In this document: positions 1 through 8,846 of the stretch, in pieces
How the letters are laid out: each line of letters begins with the position of its first letter
Position numbering within the stretch: the stretch's first letter is position 1
DNA from: Bacillota bacterium
GTDB taxonomy: Bacteria > Bacillota > Sulfobacillia > DUSP01 > JBFMCS01
DNA: 64,000 bases
Assembly: GCA_040754315.1 (NCBI GenBank)
Contig: JBFMCS010000023.1
Span: 1 to 64,000, forward strand
Direction of reading: 5' to 3'
Notes under the pieces: generated by a model
The model's database searches: none
What the model saw: only the letters and a program-made list of their open reading frames with translations
What the model was told of the DNA's origin: nothing
Program-made: the position numbers and the translations under genes

Positions 1-52
1 TGCGTCTTATCAGTCTGTCTAATTATACCATCAAAGCAAGCGTAGCGCAAGC

Positions 53-79
53 AAAAAACCGCGATTTAACGCGGCTTTT
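53..79 (+). terminator. Rho-independent terminator at the window edge
   Basis: A run of A, then CCGCG, a six-base loop ATTTAA, CGCGG and CTTTT. The A-run before and T-run after make it usable in both directions. It probably ends a gene lying left of the window and separates it from the rib operon. Confidence 0.6.
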
Positions 80-136
80 CAAAGAGTTTCTTCGCAAAAT
101 CAAACTACTGTTCTGTTAAACTCGGGGACTTGATCC

Positions 137-165
137 TTCATCTTACGTTCAATCCATGCTATAAT
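137..165 (+). promoter_or_regulatory. Promoter of the riboflavin operon
   Basis: An extended -10 element TGCTATAAT (157-165) lies just before the FMN riboswitch. A weak -35, TTCATC (137-142), sits 17 bases upstream. The TGn extension would make up for the poor -35. The RNA start would be near 172, right at the riboswitch edge. Confidence 0.6.
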
Positions 166-172
166 ACAGGTG

Positions 173-308
173 ACTTCCTTCGGGGCAAGGTGAGAAGGCA
201 CAAGAAGCGGCCTTCAACTCCTTACCGGCGGTCACAGCCCGCGAGCCCTACGGGGCAGATCCGGTGGAAACCCGGAGCCGACAGTAAAGTCTGGATGGGA
301 GAAGGAGG
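173..308 (+). ncRNA. FMN riboswitch (RFN element)
   Basis: The conserved RFN core is visible: CTTCGGGGCAAGGTGAGAAG near the 5' end, ACCGGCGGT, AGCCCGCGAGCC, CCGGTGGAAA, then GCCGACAGTAAAGTCTGGAT and GGGAGAAGG. These are the family's invariant blocks in the right order. The element binds flavin mononucleotide. It sits between a promoter and a terminator and precedes ribH, so it should shut down the whole ribH-ribD-ribE-ribAB operon when FMN is plentiful. Confidence 0.96.
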
Positions 309-335
309 GTCTGGCCAGGATATCTTGGTCAGGGT

Positions 336-361
336 TGCCCCGGGGTGTCCCGGGGTTTTTT
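336..361 (+). terminator. Riboswitch-controlled transcription terminator
   Basis: GCCCCGGG, a short GTGT loop, CCCGGGG and six T residues form a very stable hairpin with a U-tract. It lies 30 bases after the FMN aptamer and 34 bases before ribH. This placement says the riboswitch works by premature termination. Confidence 0.85.
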
Positions 362-394
362 GATTACCCAGAGGAGAATGAGGGAGGAGATGTG

Positions 395-877
395 ATGTCC
401 CGGAGTTTCGAGGGCCAGCTGGTGGGAACGGGCCTAAAGTTCGGCCTGGTAGTGGCGAGGTTTAACGAATTCATAACCACCCGTCTTCTGGACGGGGCAA
501 TGGATGCTCTGGTAAGGCATTCAGTAGATGCCAGCGATGTGGAAGTGGCCTGGGTTCCGGGGGCCCTGGAATTGCCCCTGGTGGCGCAGAAAATGGCCCT
601 GAGCGGCCGGTATGATGCGGTAGTGTGTCTTGGCGCCGTCATCCGGGGGGCCACCCCACACTTCGACTACGTGGCTGCGGAGACTACCAAAGGCATTGCC
701 CAGGTATCCTTGTCCACGGGGGTGCCCGTCATAATGGGTGTCATAACCGCCGACACGCTGGAGCAGGCTGTGGAACGAGCTGGCAGCAAGGCGGGGAACA
801 AGGGATGGCAGGCGGCGATGTCGGCAATAGAGATGGCCAACCTGACTAGGGCGCTCTCGGAGGGACGGAAGGGTTGA
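395..877 (+). CDS. ribH: 6,7-dimethyl-8-ribityllumazine synthase
   Basis: RibH condenses 5-amino-6-ribitylamino-uracil with 3,4-dihydroxy-2-butanone 4-phosphate to make lumazine, the direct riboflavin precursor; the family usually forms 60-mer capsids in the cytoplasm. The 160-residue product has the usual length and family motifs: ARFNEFIT near the N-terminus, [23 protein letters not shown], the [17 protein letters not shown] segment and the AGSKAGNKG loop. The ATG at 395 follows GGGAGGAG (383-390); an in-frame ATG at 335 lies inside the terminator and is not used. It is unusually the first gene of the operon, where ribD often stands. Its stop overlaps the ribD start. Confidence 0.96.
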   Translation: MSRSFEGQLVGTGLKFGLVVARFNEFITTRLLDGAMDALVRHSVDASDVEVAWVPGALELPLVAQKMALSGRYDAVVCLGAVIRGATPHFDYVAAETTKGIAQVSLSTGVPVIMGVITADTLEQAVERAGSKAGNKGWQAAMSAIEMANLTRALSEGRKG

Positions 878-2028
878 GACCTGACGCTTTCTTCATGGAC
901 ATGGCTTTGGACCTTGCCCAGATGGGAGTGGGATATACCAGCCCTAACCCAGTGGTAGGTGCGGTGGTGGTGAATGACGGCGAGGTCGTGGGCCGCGGCT
1001 TCCACAGGAGGGCCGGGGAACCCCACGCCGAGGTCATCGCCCTGGAGGAGGCAGGGGAGAGGGCGAAGGGGGCCACTCTTTATGTAACCCTGGAGCCCTG
1101 CTGTCACTGGGGCCGCACGGGGCCCTGCGCTGAACGGGTAGTATCCTCGGGGATCTCCCGGGTGGTGGTGGCCATGGTCGACCCCAACCCCAGGGTTGCA
1201 GGGGGGGGCATTGCCCTTCTCAGGCAAAGCGGTGTGGAGGTCTCGGTAGGCCTGGGAAAGGAAAGGGCGGCCTGGTTGAATGAGCCCTTCATCAAGTTCA
1301 TACTCACTGGCCGCCCCCTGGTGGTCCTCAAGTGGGCCATGACACTGGACGGGCGGATAGCCTCGCGCCTGGGGGCATCGAAGTGGATTACCTCCATGCC
1401 TGCCCGGGAGGAAGTGCACCGGATGAGGACGCGTTACGATGCGGTTCTGGTTGGGCGGACCACCGTGGAGAGGGATGATCCGGAACTCACCGTCAGGCAC
1501 TGTGAGGGACGCGACCCGCTCAGGGTCATCCTGGATAGTCACGGCAGGGTGCCCCCTGGGGCCCGGTGCCTGCCCGGCGCGGTGGTGGCTACTGCAGGAG
1601 CCCCGCCTGAGCGCGCCAGGGAACTGGAGCGCCGGGGGGCTGAGGTCCTGCGCCTCCCGCCGGAGGATGGGAGGGTGGCCTGGAACCCGCTCCTGGAGAT
1701 CCTGGCTGGAAGGGGCATCACCAGTGTCCTGGTGGAGGGCGGTTCAGAGGTGGCAGCCTCAGCCCTGAAAGCCCAAGTAGTGGACAAGGTTGCGGCGTTC
1801 GTAGCCCCGAGGATCCTGGGAGGGGCGTCGGCCCTGGGCCCCGTGGGCGGGGAGGGTGCGACAGACCCCGGTGAGGCGACTCAGCTGGTTATAGCGGGGG
1901 TGGACGCCCTGGGGGGAGACCTGCTAATAGAGGCTTACGTGAAGAACTCTACGATCTATGGTTTCTACGAGGGAGAGGGGATCTCCGTTGTTCACAGGCA
2001 TTGTGGAAGAGACGGGAAGGGTATCTGA
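874..2028 (+). CDS. ribD: Bifunctional diaminohydroxyphosphoribosylaminopyrimidine deaminase / 5-amino-6-(5-phosphoribosylamino)uracil reductase
   Basis: RibD carries out the second and third steps of riboflavin synthesis from the GTP cyclohydrolase II product. The N-terminal half is a zinc cytidine-deaminase fold with the HAEVIAL zinc/catalytic motif and [13 protein letters not shown] zinc ligands. The C-terminal half is the NADPH-dependent reductase with [12 protein letters not shown]. The length of 384 residues is normal. Translation starts at TTG 874, overlapping the ribH stop (TTGA), a sign of translational coupling. The 3' end overlaps the ribE start by 41 bases; the last roughly 14 residues are probably an unconserved tail. 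Confidence 0.95.
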   Translation: MRPDAFFMDMALDLAQMGVGYTSPNPVVGAVVVNDGEVVGRGFHRRAGEPHAEVIALEEAGERAKGATLYVTLEPCCHWGRTGPCAERVVSSGISRVVVAMVDPNPRVAGGGIALLRQSGVEVSVGLGKERAAWLNEPFIKFILTGRPLVVLKWAMTLDGRIASRLGASKWITSMPAREEVHRMRTRYDAVLVGRTTVERDDPELTVRHCEGRDPLRVILDSHGRVPPGARCLPGAVVATAGAPPERARELERRGAEVLRLPPEDGRVAWNPLLEILAGRGITSVLVEGGSEVAASALKAQVVDKVAAFVAPRILGGASALGPVGGEGATDPGEATQLVIAGVDALGGDLLIEAYVKNSTIYGFYEGEGISVVHRHCGRDGKGI

Positions 2029-2629
2029 GGCCCGGCAGTCACCGGGTGGCCGCCGGCTCTCCATCGAGTGCCGGAGGGTGCTCGAGGGAACTAAGGTTGG
2101 TGACAGCATCGCAGTGGACGGGACCTGCCTCACCGTGGTGTCCCTTTCTCCGGGCGCCTTCAGCGCGGACGTGATGCCGGAGACCCTGGGCAAGACCACC
2201 CTCAAGGTACTACGGCCAGGGGCCCTGGTGAACCTGGAGAGAGCGGTGGTGGTGGGAGGGAGACTGGGAGGCCACATGGTGACCGGGCACGTTGACGAGG
2301 CTGGGCACATCATGGAAAAGCGCCCTTCGGGGAACGCGGTGCTAGTGAGGGTAGGGATATCCCCTTCTGCCCTGCGTTACATCGTGCCTAGGGGTTCCGT
2401 TGCGGTTGACGGTATCAGCCTCACCGTTGTCGAGAGGCTGGACTCGGGTTTCACCGTCTCCATCATCCCTCACACGGCCGCCGGGACCACCCTGGGTTCC
2501 AAGAGGTCTGGGGATCCGGTGAACGTAGAGACTGACATCATCGGCAGGTACGTGGAATCCCTCATGGACAGGGGAGAAGGAAAGGGGCTTAGCCGGGAAC
2601 TCCTGGCGAAGGCCGGTTTTCTCACATAG
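1988..2629 (+). CDS. ribE: Riboflavin synthase alpha subunit
   Basis: This enzyme dismutates two lumazine molecules into riboflavin and the pyrimidine precursor. The diagnostic N-terminus, (M)[11 protein letters not shown], sets the start at the TTG at 1988, preceded by GGGAGAGGGG at 1973-1982. The protein has 213 residues in two duplicated lumazine-binding barrels: the first carries VGDSIAVDGTCLTV and the GGHMVTGHVDEAG block, the second GSVAVDGISLTVV. It overlaps the end of ribD and stops just before ribAB. An in-frame upstream ATG at 1958 would add ten residues absent from the family, so I reject it. Confidence 0.94.
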   Translation: MFTGIVEETGRVSEARQSPGGRRLSIECRRVLEGTKVGDSIAVDGTCLTVVSLSPGAFSADVMPETLGKTTLKVLRPGALVNLERAVVVGGRLGGHMVTGHVDEAGHIMEKRPSGNAVLVRVGISPSALRYIVPRGSVAVDGISLTVVERLDSGFTVSIIPHTAAGTTLGSKRSGDPVNVETDIIGRYVESLMDRGEGKGLSRELLAKAGFLT

Positions 2630-2647
2630 AGGATGGAGGTTGGGGTC

Positions 2648-3895
2648 ATGGACTTCTGCAGCATAGAGGCGGCGCTGGAAGAGATCCGGCTTGGCAGGAT
2701 GCTGGTGGTGGTGGATGACGAGGAAAGGGAGAACGAGGGCGACCTGGTCATGGCCGCGGAGAAGGTGACACCGGAGGCGGTGAACTTCATGGTGCGCTAT
2801 GGCAGGGGCCTCGTGTGTGTACCCATGAAGGGGGAACGGCTTGACCAGCTGGGCCTTCCCCCCATGGTGGCCAACCCCGAGGATCCCATGCACACGGCGT
2901 TCACGGTGAGCGTGGATGCGGCCAGCGGCACCACCACAGGCATATCCGCTCATGACAGGGCCCGGACCATACAGGCGCTCATTGACGCGTCTGCCGGTCC
3001 CAGGGACTTCGTGAAGCCTGGCCACATATTCCCTCTCAGGGCCAAGGAAGGCGGGGTGCTCAGGCGCCCAGGCCACACCGAAGCCGCGGTGGACCTGTCC
3101 AGGATGGCAGGCCTCTACCCGGCTGGCGTCATCTGCGAGATCATGAATGAGGACGGCAGCATGGCAAGGCTGCCGGCGCTCCAGTCCTTCGCCCGGGACC
3201 ACGGGCTCAAGATGATCACCATCGCTGAGCTCATACACTACCGCCGGCAGCGGGAGAAACTGGTGGAGCGAGTCGCCGAGACCTCCCTCACCACGGAGCA
3301 CGGCGTGTTCACGGCAGCGGGCTACCGTGACCTCATAACCGGGGAGTGCCACCTGGCACTGGTGAGCGGGGAGATAAACGCCAAGGACCCGGTCCTGGTG
3401 AGGGTTCACTCAGAGTGCCTGACCGGGGACGTCTTCGGCTCCTGCCGATGCGACTGCGGTTCCCAGCTGAAGGCCGCCATGGAGATGATAGGGCGCGAGG
3501 GCGGGGTGATCCTCTACATGCGCCAGGAGGGACGGGGCATCGGGCTTGAGAACAAGCTCAAGGCCTACGCCCTGCAAGACGGCGGGAAGGACACTGTCGA
3601 GGCCAATGAGGCCCTAGGGTTCCCTGCTGACCTGAGGGACTATGGCACTGGGGCTCAGATCCTGGCGGACCTGGGAGTGCGGCGGTTGAGGCTCATCACC
3701 AACAACCCCAGGAAGTTCCAGGGCTTGGGAGGCTACGGCCTGGAGATCGTGGAGAGGGTTCCCATCGTAGTGCAGCCCAACGGTGTGAATGACCGGTACC
3801 TCAGGACGAAGCAAGAGAAGATGGGTCACCTGCTGGGCCTACAGGTGGGATGCGCAACGAGGCCCGATCCGGAGGGCACAGGGGATGCGCACTAG
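2648..3895 (+). CDS. ribBA: Bifunctional 3,4-dihydroxy-2-butanone-4-phosphate synthase / GTP cyclohydrolase II
   Basis: The fusion makes both starting blocks of riboflavin: the four-carbon unit from ribulose 5-phosphate (N-terminal domain, about residues 1-200) and the pyrimidine from GTP (C-terminal domain, about 205-400). Seen motifs are [16 protein letters not shown] and [14 protein letters not shown] in the first domain, and [20 protein letters not shown], with the zinc-binding cysteines, and RQEGRGIGL in the second. ATG 2648 follows GGAGG (2635-2639) at good spacing; an in-frame ATG at 2633 lacks this. It completes a full riboflavin pathway in one operon. Confidence 0.95.
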   Translation: MDFCSIEAALEEIRLGRMLVVVDDEERENEGDLVMAAEKVTPEAVNFMVRYGRGLVCVPMKGERLDQLGLPPMVANPEDPMHTAFTVSVDAASGTTTGISAHDRARTIQALIDASAGPRDFVKPGHIFPLRAKEGGVLRRPGHTEAAVDLSRMAGLYPAGVICEIMNEDGSMARLPALQSFARDHGLKMITIAELIHYRRQREKLVERVAETSLTTEHGVFTAAGYRDLITGECHLALVSGEINAKDPVLVRVHSECLTGDVFGSCRCDCGSQLKAAMEMIGREGGVILYMRQEGRGIGLENKLKAYALQDGGKDTVEANEALGFPADLRDYGTGAQILADLGVRRLRLITNNPRKFQGLGGYGLEIVERVPIVVQPNGVNDRYLRTKQEKMGHLLGLQVGCATRPDPEGTGDAH

Positions 3896-4002
3896 GGGGT
3901 ATCCCCCGAAGGTGCAGGAATCCGGCCTGTTACCGTAGAAACCTAGTGCGGCTGAGGTATTCTCTCAAGAAGGGGGGGATGCCCGGCTGGGGAGGCCGGG
4001 CA
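3889..4002 (+). other. Possible structured RNA between ribBA and korA
   Basis: GCACTAG (3889-3895) can pair with CTAGTGC (3942-3948). Inside lie a GGGG-TAT-CCCC hairpin and a weaker CAGG/CCTG hairpin, which would give a three-way junction. A second, strong hairpin, TGCCCGGC/GCCGGGCA (3980-4002), stands directly before the korA start. I do not recognise a known riboswitch class. The first strand includes the ribBA stop codon, so this may only be a terminator-like tangle. Confidence 0.3.
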
Positions 4003-4009
4003 CCTGGGA

Positions 4010-5119
4010 TTGGGGAAAATACGATTCATTCAGGGCAATGAAGCCATAGCGGAAGGGGCCCTGGCGGCTGGGGCCCGATTCTATGCGGGTTATCCCATAA
4101 CACCTTCCTCTGAAATCGCCGAGATAGCCGCCCGGCGCATGCTGGAGGTAGGGGGGATCTACCTGCAGATGGAAGACGAGATCGCGAGCATGGCGGCGAT
4201 TATCGGCGCTTCCTGCGCCGGCTCCAAGTCTTTCACGGCCACCAGTGGTCCGGGTTTCTCGCTCATGCAGGAGAACCTGGGGCTGGCAGTGATGGCAGAG
4301 GTGCCGTGTGTCGTGGTGGACGTGCAGCGTTCTGGGCCTAGCACTGGGCTGGCCACGAAGCCGGCTCAAGCCGACGTCATGCAGGCCAAGTGGGGAAGGC
4401 ACGGTGACCAGGAGATTATAGCGCTGTCGCCCACTTCAGTACAGGAGTGTTTCGACCTTACGGTCAAGGCTTTCAACCTTTCTGAGCGCTTTCGAGTCCC
4501 TGTGATACTCCTGGCCGACGAGATCGTTGGCCACATGAGAGAGAATGTGGAAATCCCGGACGAAGTCGAGGTCTGGCCCAGGCGGCTCCCCACGGTGCCC
4601 CCTGAGGAGTACAGGCCCTTTAGGCCCGACGCAGATGGTGTGCCCCCGCTAGCCTTCTACGGAAGCGAGTATGTTTTCCACATCACCGGTTCCATGCATG
4701 ATGAGACGGGCTACGCCAGCAATGACCCGAAGAACGCCCAGAGGAAGGTCCAGCGCCTGCATGACAAGATCCACAAGAACAGGGCCCATCTCACCTTCGT
4801 GCGGACCCGCATACCCCCAGAGGCCAAGGTTGTGCTGGTAGCCTATGGGGTTACCGCCAGGTCTGCCCGCGCCGCCATGGAAATGGCCGGGCCCGGAGTG
4901 GGCCTCCTGGAGCTGGTGACGCTGTGGCCCTTCCCGGACGAAGAGGTGCGGGAGGCCCTTGCCGGCGGCAAGGTGGCGGTTGTGCCGGAGATGAACCTGG
5001 GGCAGGTTGGAAGGGAGGTCTCCCGTGCCACCTCGGCCGAGGTGGTAGGGGTCAACAAGGCCAACGGTGAACCCATAACCCCGTACGAGATCCTGGACAC
5101 GCTCAAGGGGGTGATGTGA
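4010..5119 (+). CDS. korA: 2-oxoacid:ferredoxin oxidoreductase, alpha subunit
   Basis: This subunit of a KorABC-type enzyme decarboxylates a 2-oxoacid (2-oxoglutarate or a branched-chain or similar keto acid) to the acyl-CoA while reducing ferredoxin. The 369 residues open with the family signature QGNEAIAEGALAAGARFYAGYPITPSS, then the EDEIASMAAIIGAS and SGPGFSLMQENLGLAVMAEVP blocks of the pyrimidine-binding domain, and the transketolase C-like domain near the end. The TTG start at 4010 follows a strong hairpin and a weak GGGA site. It is followed at once by korB. No ferredoxin-like delta subunit is seen, which is normal for the Kor type. The keto-acid substrate cannot be decided from sequence. 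Confidence 0.9.
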   Translation: MGKIRFIQGNEAIAEGALAAGARFYAGYPITPSSEIAEIAARRMLEVGGIYLQMEDEIASMAAIIGASCAGSKSFTATSGPGFSLMQENLGLAVMAEVPCVVVDVQRSGPSTGLATKPAQADVMQAKWGRHGDQEIIALSPTSVQECFDLTVKAFNLSERFRVPVILLADEIVGHMRENVEIPDEVEVWPRRLPTVPPEEYRPFRPDADGVPPLAFYGSEYVFHITGSMHDETGYASNDPKNAQRKVQRLHDKIHKNRAHLTFVRTRIPPEAKVVLVAYGVTARSARAAMEMAGPGVGLLELVTLWPFPDEEVREALAGGKVAVVPEMNLGQVGREVSRATSAEVVGVNKANGEPITPYEILDTLKGVM

Positions 5120-5928
5120 TGGCCACGGCGAGAGAGTACCTGGCAGACTGGATGATGCCCCACATGTGGTGTTCCGGGTGTGGCAACGGTATTGTCCTCG
5201 GAGCCTTATGCCGGGTCCTGGCGGAGCTCGGGCTTGGGCGAAACGAGGTTGTCATCACCACTGGCATAGGCTGCTGGGGGAAGGCGGACGACTACATGTC
5301 CACCAGTGCCTTCCACGGTACCCACGGCAGGGCGCTGCCTGCGGCCACTGGCATCAAGTGTGGGAACCCCAATCTCACGGTACTTGCCCTCATGGGTGAC
5401 GGGGACGGGGCCACAATAGGTGGAAACCACCTGATCCACTCTGCCCGGAGGAACATAGACCTCACGGCAATTGTGGTGAACAACTACAACTATGGGATGA
5501 CTGGCGGGCAGTACTCGGGGACAACGCCTGCGGGGAAGAGGACAACCACATCACCGGCGGGGAACCCTGAGAGGGAGTTCGACCTGTGCAGGGTGGTGGC
5601 TGCCGCTGGCGCTCCCTACGTAGCCAGGGCCACAGTCTACCACGTGACACTCATGGAGAGGCTCATCAAAGAAGCCATACAGAAGAAGGGTTTTGCCTTC
5701 GTTGAGGTTGCAAGTGGCTGCCCCACCCACTACGGCCGGCTCAACAAGATAGTGGGCCCGGTGAAGATGATGGAGTGGTTCAGGGATAGCGCGGTCAGGC
5801 TGGGCCAGGGGGAAGGCCCGCTCGTGATAGGCAAGTTAGTGGACGAGGACGTTCCCGATTTCCTAGAGAGATACGAGGCGCTGCGCGCCAACACTGCGGT
5901 CGATACCGAGCGGGATACGGGGAGGTGA
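5119..5928 (+). CDS. korB: 2-oxoacid:ferredoxin oxidoreductase, beta (thiamine diphosphate) subunit
   Basis: The TPP-binding catalytic subunit, partner of the preceding gene. It has MWCSGCGNG near residue 15, as in Kor/Por beta chains, and the TPP/Mg motif GDGDGATIGGNH followed by NNYNYGMTGGQ. The length of 269 residues is a little short but typical. ATG 5119 overlaps the korA stop (ATGTGATGG), so the two are translationally coupled; GTG 5116 is an equal alternative start. The TPP loop ends in ...MTGGQYSGTTPAG, common to the whole superfamily. Confidence 0.9.
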   Translation: MATAREYLADWMMPHMWCSGCGNGIVLGALCRVLAELGLGRNEVVITTGIGCWGKADDYMSTSAFHGTHGRALPAATGIKCGNPNLTVLALMGDGDGATIGGNHLIHSARRNIDLTAIVVNNYNYGMTGGQYSGTTPAGKRTTTSPAGNPEREFDLCRVVAAAGAPYVARATVYHVTLMERLIKEAIQKKGFAFVEVASGCPTHYGRLNKIVGPVKMMEWFRDSAVRLGQGEGPLVIGKLVDEDVPDFLERYEALRANTAVDTERDTGR

Positions 5929-5933
5929 GACCT

Positions 5934-6473
5934 GTGGGCAAGGCTTGGCAGGTTGTTCTGGCTGGGGCTGGCGGCCAGGGACTGGTGCTCGGTGGGGTAC
6001 TCCTGGGGGAGGCGGCTTCGCTCCACGCTGGGAAGAACGCACTGCAGACCCAGTCTTACGGCATAGCCTCCAGGGGTGGTTTTTCCTGCTCGGAGGTGGT
6101 CATATCTGACCAGGAGATAGTGTACCCGGGGGTGCTGGAACCAGATGTGGCCCTGGTGTTGACCGGGGAGGCGCTGGAGATGTACAAGGACGCTGGAGGA
6201 GAGGACACTATCCTCATAGTGGACGAAGCTGTGGAGAATCCCGGTCTTGTGGGGATGAGGTTCCCCCTGGAGAAGACGGCGAGGCAACTGGGCAGCCAGG
6301 CGGTTCAGAACCTGGTGGGGCTGGGGGTAATCCTGGGCCTGACTGGGATGATCCCGCCTGAGGCCATGTCCGGCGCCATCAAGGAACGGTTCCAGGGAAG
6401 GCCAGGCCTGGAGCTCAACATTAAGGCCTTTGAGACCGGACTTGCACTGGCAAGGGAGGGGAAGAAGTCTTGA
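5934..6473 (+). CDS. korC: 2-oxoacid:ferredoxin oxidoreductase, gamma subunit
   Basis: The gamma chain completes the enzyme and carries the GAGGQGLVLGGVLLGEAA signature of the pyruvate/ketoisovalerate oxidoreductase gamma domain, followed by QSYGIASRGGFSCSEVVISD, the block that contacts CoA in the family. It has 179 residues, the usual length. GTG 5934 is chosen because GGGGAGG ends at 5924, nine bases earlier; GTG 5925, overlapping the korB stop, is possible. The end overlaps the start of the next gene by four bases. Confidence 0.88.
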   Translation: MGKAWQVVLAGAGGQGLVLGGVLLGEAASLHAGKNALQTQSYGIASRGGFSCSEVVISDQEIVYPGVLEPDVALVLTGEALEMYKDAGGEDTILIVDEAVENPGLVGMRFPLEKTARQLGSQAVQNLVGLGVILGLTGMIPPEAMSGAIKERFQGRPGLELNIKAFETGLALAREGKKS

Positions 6474-7459
6474 CAGAGTTGCTTTTTCTCTCTCGCGGCG
6501 AGGTTATGGAGAGTGTGACCATGGCGGAGGCCGTGGATTCCTGCGAGGAGGCCTACAAGGCCCTGAGCGCGGGTAGGGCCGTAGCCCCGGTGCGGGTCCC
6601 CGTAGAGGTGAAGAAGCATAACGGGGTTACCCTGTTCATGCCCTGTCACCTGCCGGGTGTTGATTCCACAGGGGTAAAGGTTGTCTCCGTGTATCCTGGC
6701 AATGTAAAGAGGGGATTGCCTACCATAGCAGGCCTAATGGTGATGGTGGATGCGACTACGGGGACCCCTGTCGCGGTCATGGAGGCGGGATACCTCACGG
6801 CATTGAGGACCGGGGCTGCCTCTGGGGCTGCCAGCAGGCAGCTGTCAAGACCCGATGCCCGGGTGGCAGCTATTCTGGGAGCGGGTGCGCAGGGCAGGAC
6901 CCAGCTGGAGGCTACGGCCGCTGTGAGGCCCATAGAAGAGGCGAGGATCTACGATGTTTTCGAGGAGAGCGCCAGGGCCTTTGCTGCGGAAATGGCTCCC
7001 AGGCTCGGTATCGATATTAGTGTGACCCAGGACCCGGGGGAGTGCGTCGACGGGGCTGACATCGTGTGTTGTGCCACCACCTCCTGGACTCCGGTCTTCC
7101 CTGGGGATCGCCTGAAGCCTGGGGCCCACGTGAACGGGATTGGCTCCTTCACCCCCCAGATGCAAGAGGTGGGTGAGGATACCCTCTTAAGGTGCAGCCT
7201 CGTTGTGGTGGATTCCATGGAGGCCGCAATGGAAGAGGCGGGGGACCTCCTCATACCCATAGGCAGGGGGAGCTTCCGCAAGGAAGACATCCACGGTGAG
7301 ATAGGCCAGATCATGCTGGGCAAGAAGCATGGGCGGCAGGACCCGGAAGAGATCACCTTCTTCAAGGCTGTGGGCGTATCAGTCCTGGATGTGGCGGTGG
7401 GACATCTCATCTACGAGAAGGCTATTGACAGGGGACTGGGTACGCGGGTCCGCCTGTAG
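6470..7459 (+). CDS. Ornithine cyclodeaminase / mu-crystallin family protein
   Basis: A 329-residue NAD(P)-dependent enzyme of the ornithine cyclodeaminase, alanine dehydrogenase and ketimine reductase family. The Rossmann motif GAGAQGRTQLEA is near residue 139, and EAGYLTALRTGAASGAASR and the VNGIGSFTPQMQE block are conserved family segments. Translation starts at TTG 6470 inside the korC stop (TTGA), after GGGAGGGGAAG. Sharing an operon with a 2-oxoacid oxidoreductase suggests amino-acid or imino-acid oxidation feeding the keto acid to korABC. Whether it deaminates ornithine, alanine or reduces a ketimine cannot be told from sequence. Confidence 0.85.
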   Translation: MTELLFLSRGEVMESVTMAEAVDSCEEAYKALSAGRAVAPVRVPVEVKKHNGVTLFMPCHLPGVDSTGVKVVSVYPGNVKRGLPTIAGLMVMVDATTGTPVAVMEAGYLTALRTGAASGAASRQLSRPDARVAAILGAGAQGRTQLEATAAVRPIEEARIYDVFEESARAFAAEMAPRLGIDISVTQDPGECVDGADIVCCATTSWTPVFPGDRLKPGAHVNGIGSFTPQMQEVGEDTLLRCSLVVVDSMEAAMEEAGDLLIPIGRGSFRKEDIHGEIGQIMLGKKHGRQDPEEITFFKAVGVSVLDVAVGHLIYEKAIDRGLGTRVRL

Positions 7460-7478
7460 TGACTCAGGGGACAACGAA

Positions 7479-7506
7479 GGCCCGCCGGTGCGGTTGCTGG
7501 CGGGCC
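7479..7506 (+). terminator. Possible terminator hairpin after the kor operon
   Basis: GGCCCGCC and GGCGGGCC form an eight-base-pair stem with a 12-base loop, 20 bases after the cyclodeaminase stop. There is no T-run behind it, so it may stabilise the RNA end rather than terminate. The rest of 7507-7729 shows nothing clear. Confidence 0.4.
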
Positions 7507-7729
7507 GCTGGATTCCACGGGCTACCTGCAGTCTACTCTTTTCGTCCCACATGGGTGTCCCCTTAAACCAGGAGCGGGACGGCATCTACGAGATCCCCAG
7601 GCGAAGGCCCAGGCTCAACTCCACCAGGCAACCTAGACATGGGCAATCCCACCCGTTGCCCCTTCTCTGACTTGCGAATACTTGACACTACCTGCGTTGA
7701 GCTGTACAGTGTGAGTCAGGGGTGGTTCC

Positions 7730-8503
7730 ATGGAGAGGTTACTTACAGCTCAGGAGTTGGCCAAGATGCTGAGCCTGTCGGTGGATACTATCTGGAGGTA
7801 TACGAGGCAAAGGAAGATACCCGCTGTGGAACTAGGGGAGAGACAGTACCGGTACAAGAAGGATGCAGTGCTGGCCGCCCTGGCGGCGCGTGGCCTGACT
7901 GCCAGGGAAGGGCGCCCTCAATACTCCGGGGAGGGCTGTTTAACCTACGAGGACTACTTGCAGATCCCGGAGGAACCCGGCTACCGGTTTGAGGTTCTGG
8001 AGGGGTTTCTGGTCAAAGAGCCTTCTCCTTCGGTGCATCACCAGCGGGTATTGCGCGAGCTGGGATACCAGCTGAGGGACTTCTTCCGGGGTCATGATCC
8101 CGAGGGTGAGGTCTTTTTGGCCCCTCTGGATAACACCCTGACGTCCAGCAATGTACTCCAACCGGACATCCTGTATGTGTCTGGCCCAAGGAGGGGAATT
8201 CTCCGTGAGGAACGGATTGACGGTCCCTGTGACCTGGTGGTAGAGATCATGTCGCCCTCCAATCGAAGGAAGGATCGGGTGCTAAAGATGGAAATCTACC
8301 GGAAGGCGGGGGTTCCTCACTACTGGCTGGTCGACCCTGAAGATGATACGCTGGAGGCCTTTGAGTTAAGAGATGGGTGCTACGCGCGGTTGTTTGCAGG
8401 TGGCCCGGGTGATAGGTTTGCTCACCCAGGTTTTCCAGGGCTGGATCTGGACCTGGATAGGGTGTTTCACCGGCCCGAACTTGCTTTACCGGAAGATGAA
8501 TAG
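7730..8503 (+). CDS. HTH (excisionase/MerR-like) - Uma2 nuclease-fold fusion protein
   Basis: A 257-residue protein of two parts. Residues 1-60 are an excisionase-type helix-turn-helix: LLTAQELAKMLSLSVDTIWRY, then RQRKIPAVELGERQYRYKK, the usual wing with an arginine-rich ridge. Residues 70-250 are a Uma2/DUF820 domain of the PD-(D/E)XK superfamily, with QPDILYV, DLVVEIMSPSN and YRKAGVPHYWLVDP, the core acidic residues being in place. Uma2 proteins are abundant in cyanobacteria and some Bacillota and have no settled function. ATG 7730 lies downstream of GGGGTGG. The gene stands alone, with no recognised partner. Confidence 0.85.
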   Translation: MERLLTAQELAKMLSLSVDTIWRYTRQRKIPAVELGERQYRYKKDAVLAALAARGLTAREGRPQYSGEGCLTYEDYLQIPEEPGYRFEVLEGFLVKEPSPSVHHQRVLRELGYQLRDFFRGHDPEGEVFLAPLDNTLTSSNVLQPDILYVSGPRRGILREERIDGPCDLVVEIMSPSNRRKDRVLKMEIYRKAGVPHYWLVDPEDDTLEAFELRDGCYARLFAGGPGDRFAHPGFPGLDLDLDRVFHRPELALPEDE

Positions 8504-8846
8504 AGTCGGGCCTAGTTTGGCTTTTGGGCTCGGCCAGGCCCCAATACCATCCAAGTTGATTGTCCTGTTAGCCGCCTTGATGTTACTGGACAGTAGGCTC
8601 AGCGACGAGGTTGCCTTGAGCGAAAACCTCGTAGACCTACCAATGCCTCAGATATGCCTGCGCGGGGCAGTTGATTTATCCCGAGCCTTTGAAGACTCTA
8701 TGAACCTAATTCTCCAGGCACGCGAATTCCGAGAACCCACGTTAGCGTGCGAATGCGCACTTGATGCCGCCGTCACCTGAACGCCTGATGCGGGGCTCCG
8801 GGTCGGGTTCCCCAGCGCATACTAGCCCCTTGCACTGGCGCCTTGG
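8504..8846. other. Intergenic stretch without a recognisable gene
   Basis: No supported gene, hairpin terminator or repeat. A short open frame beginning at ATG 8497 runs to 8780 but has no family features and no ribosome binding site. The base composition is somewhat lower in GC than the flanking genes. The genes on both sides converge here. Confidence 0.4.

Noticed and set aside
667-1542. Minus-strand frame of 291 residues opposite ribH and ribD
   Set aside because: It covers two certain riboflavin genes, has no family motif or ribosome site, and has the proline/histidine-rich make-up of an antisense shadow in GC-rich DNA.
2342-3409. Minus-strand frame of 355 residues opposite ribE and ribBA
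   Set aside because: Fully antisense to genes with clear catalytic motifs; its sequence resembles no protein family.
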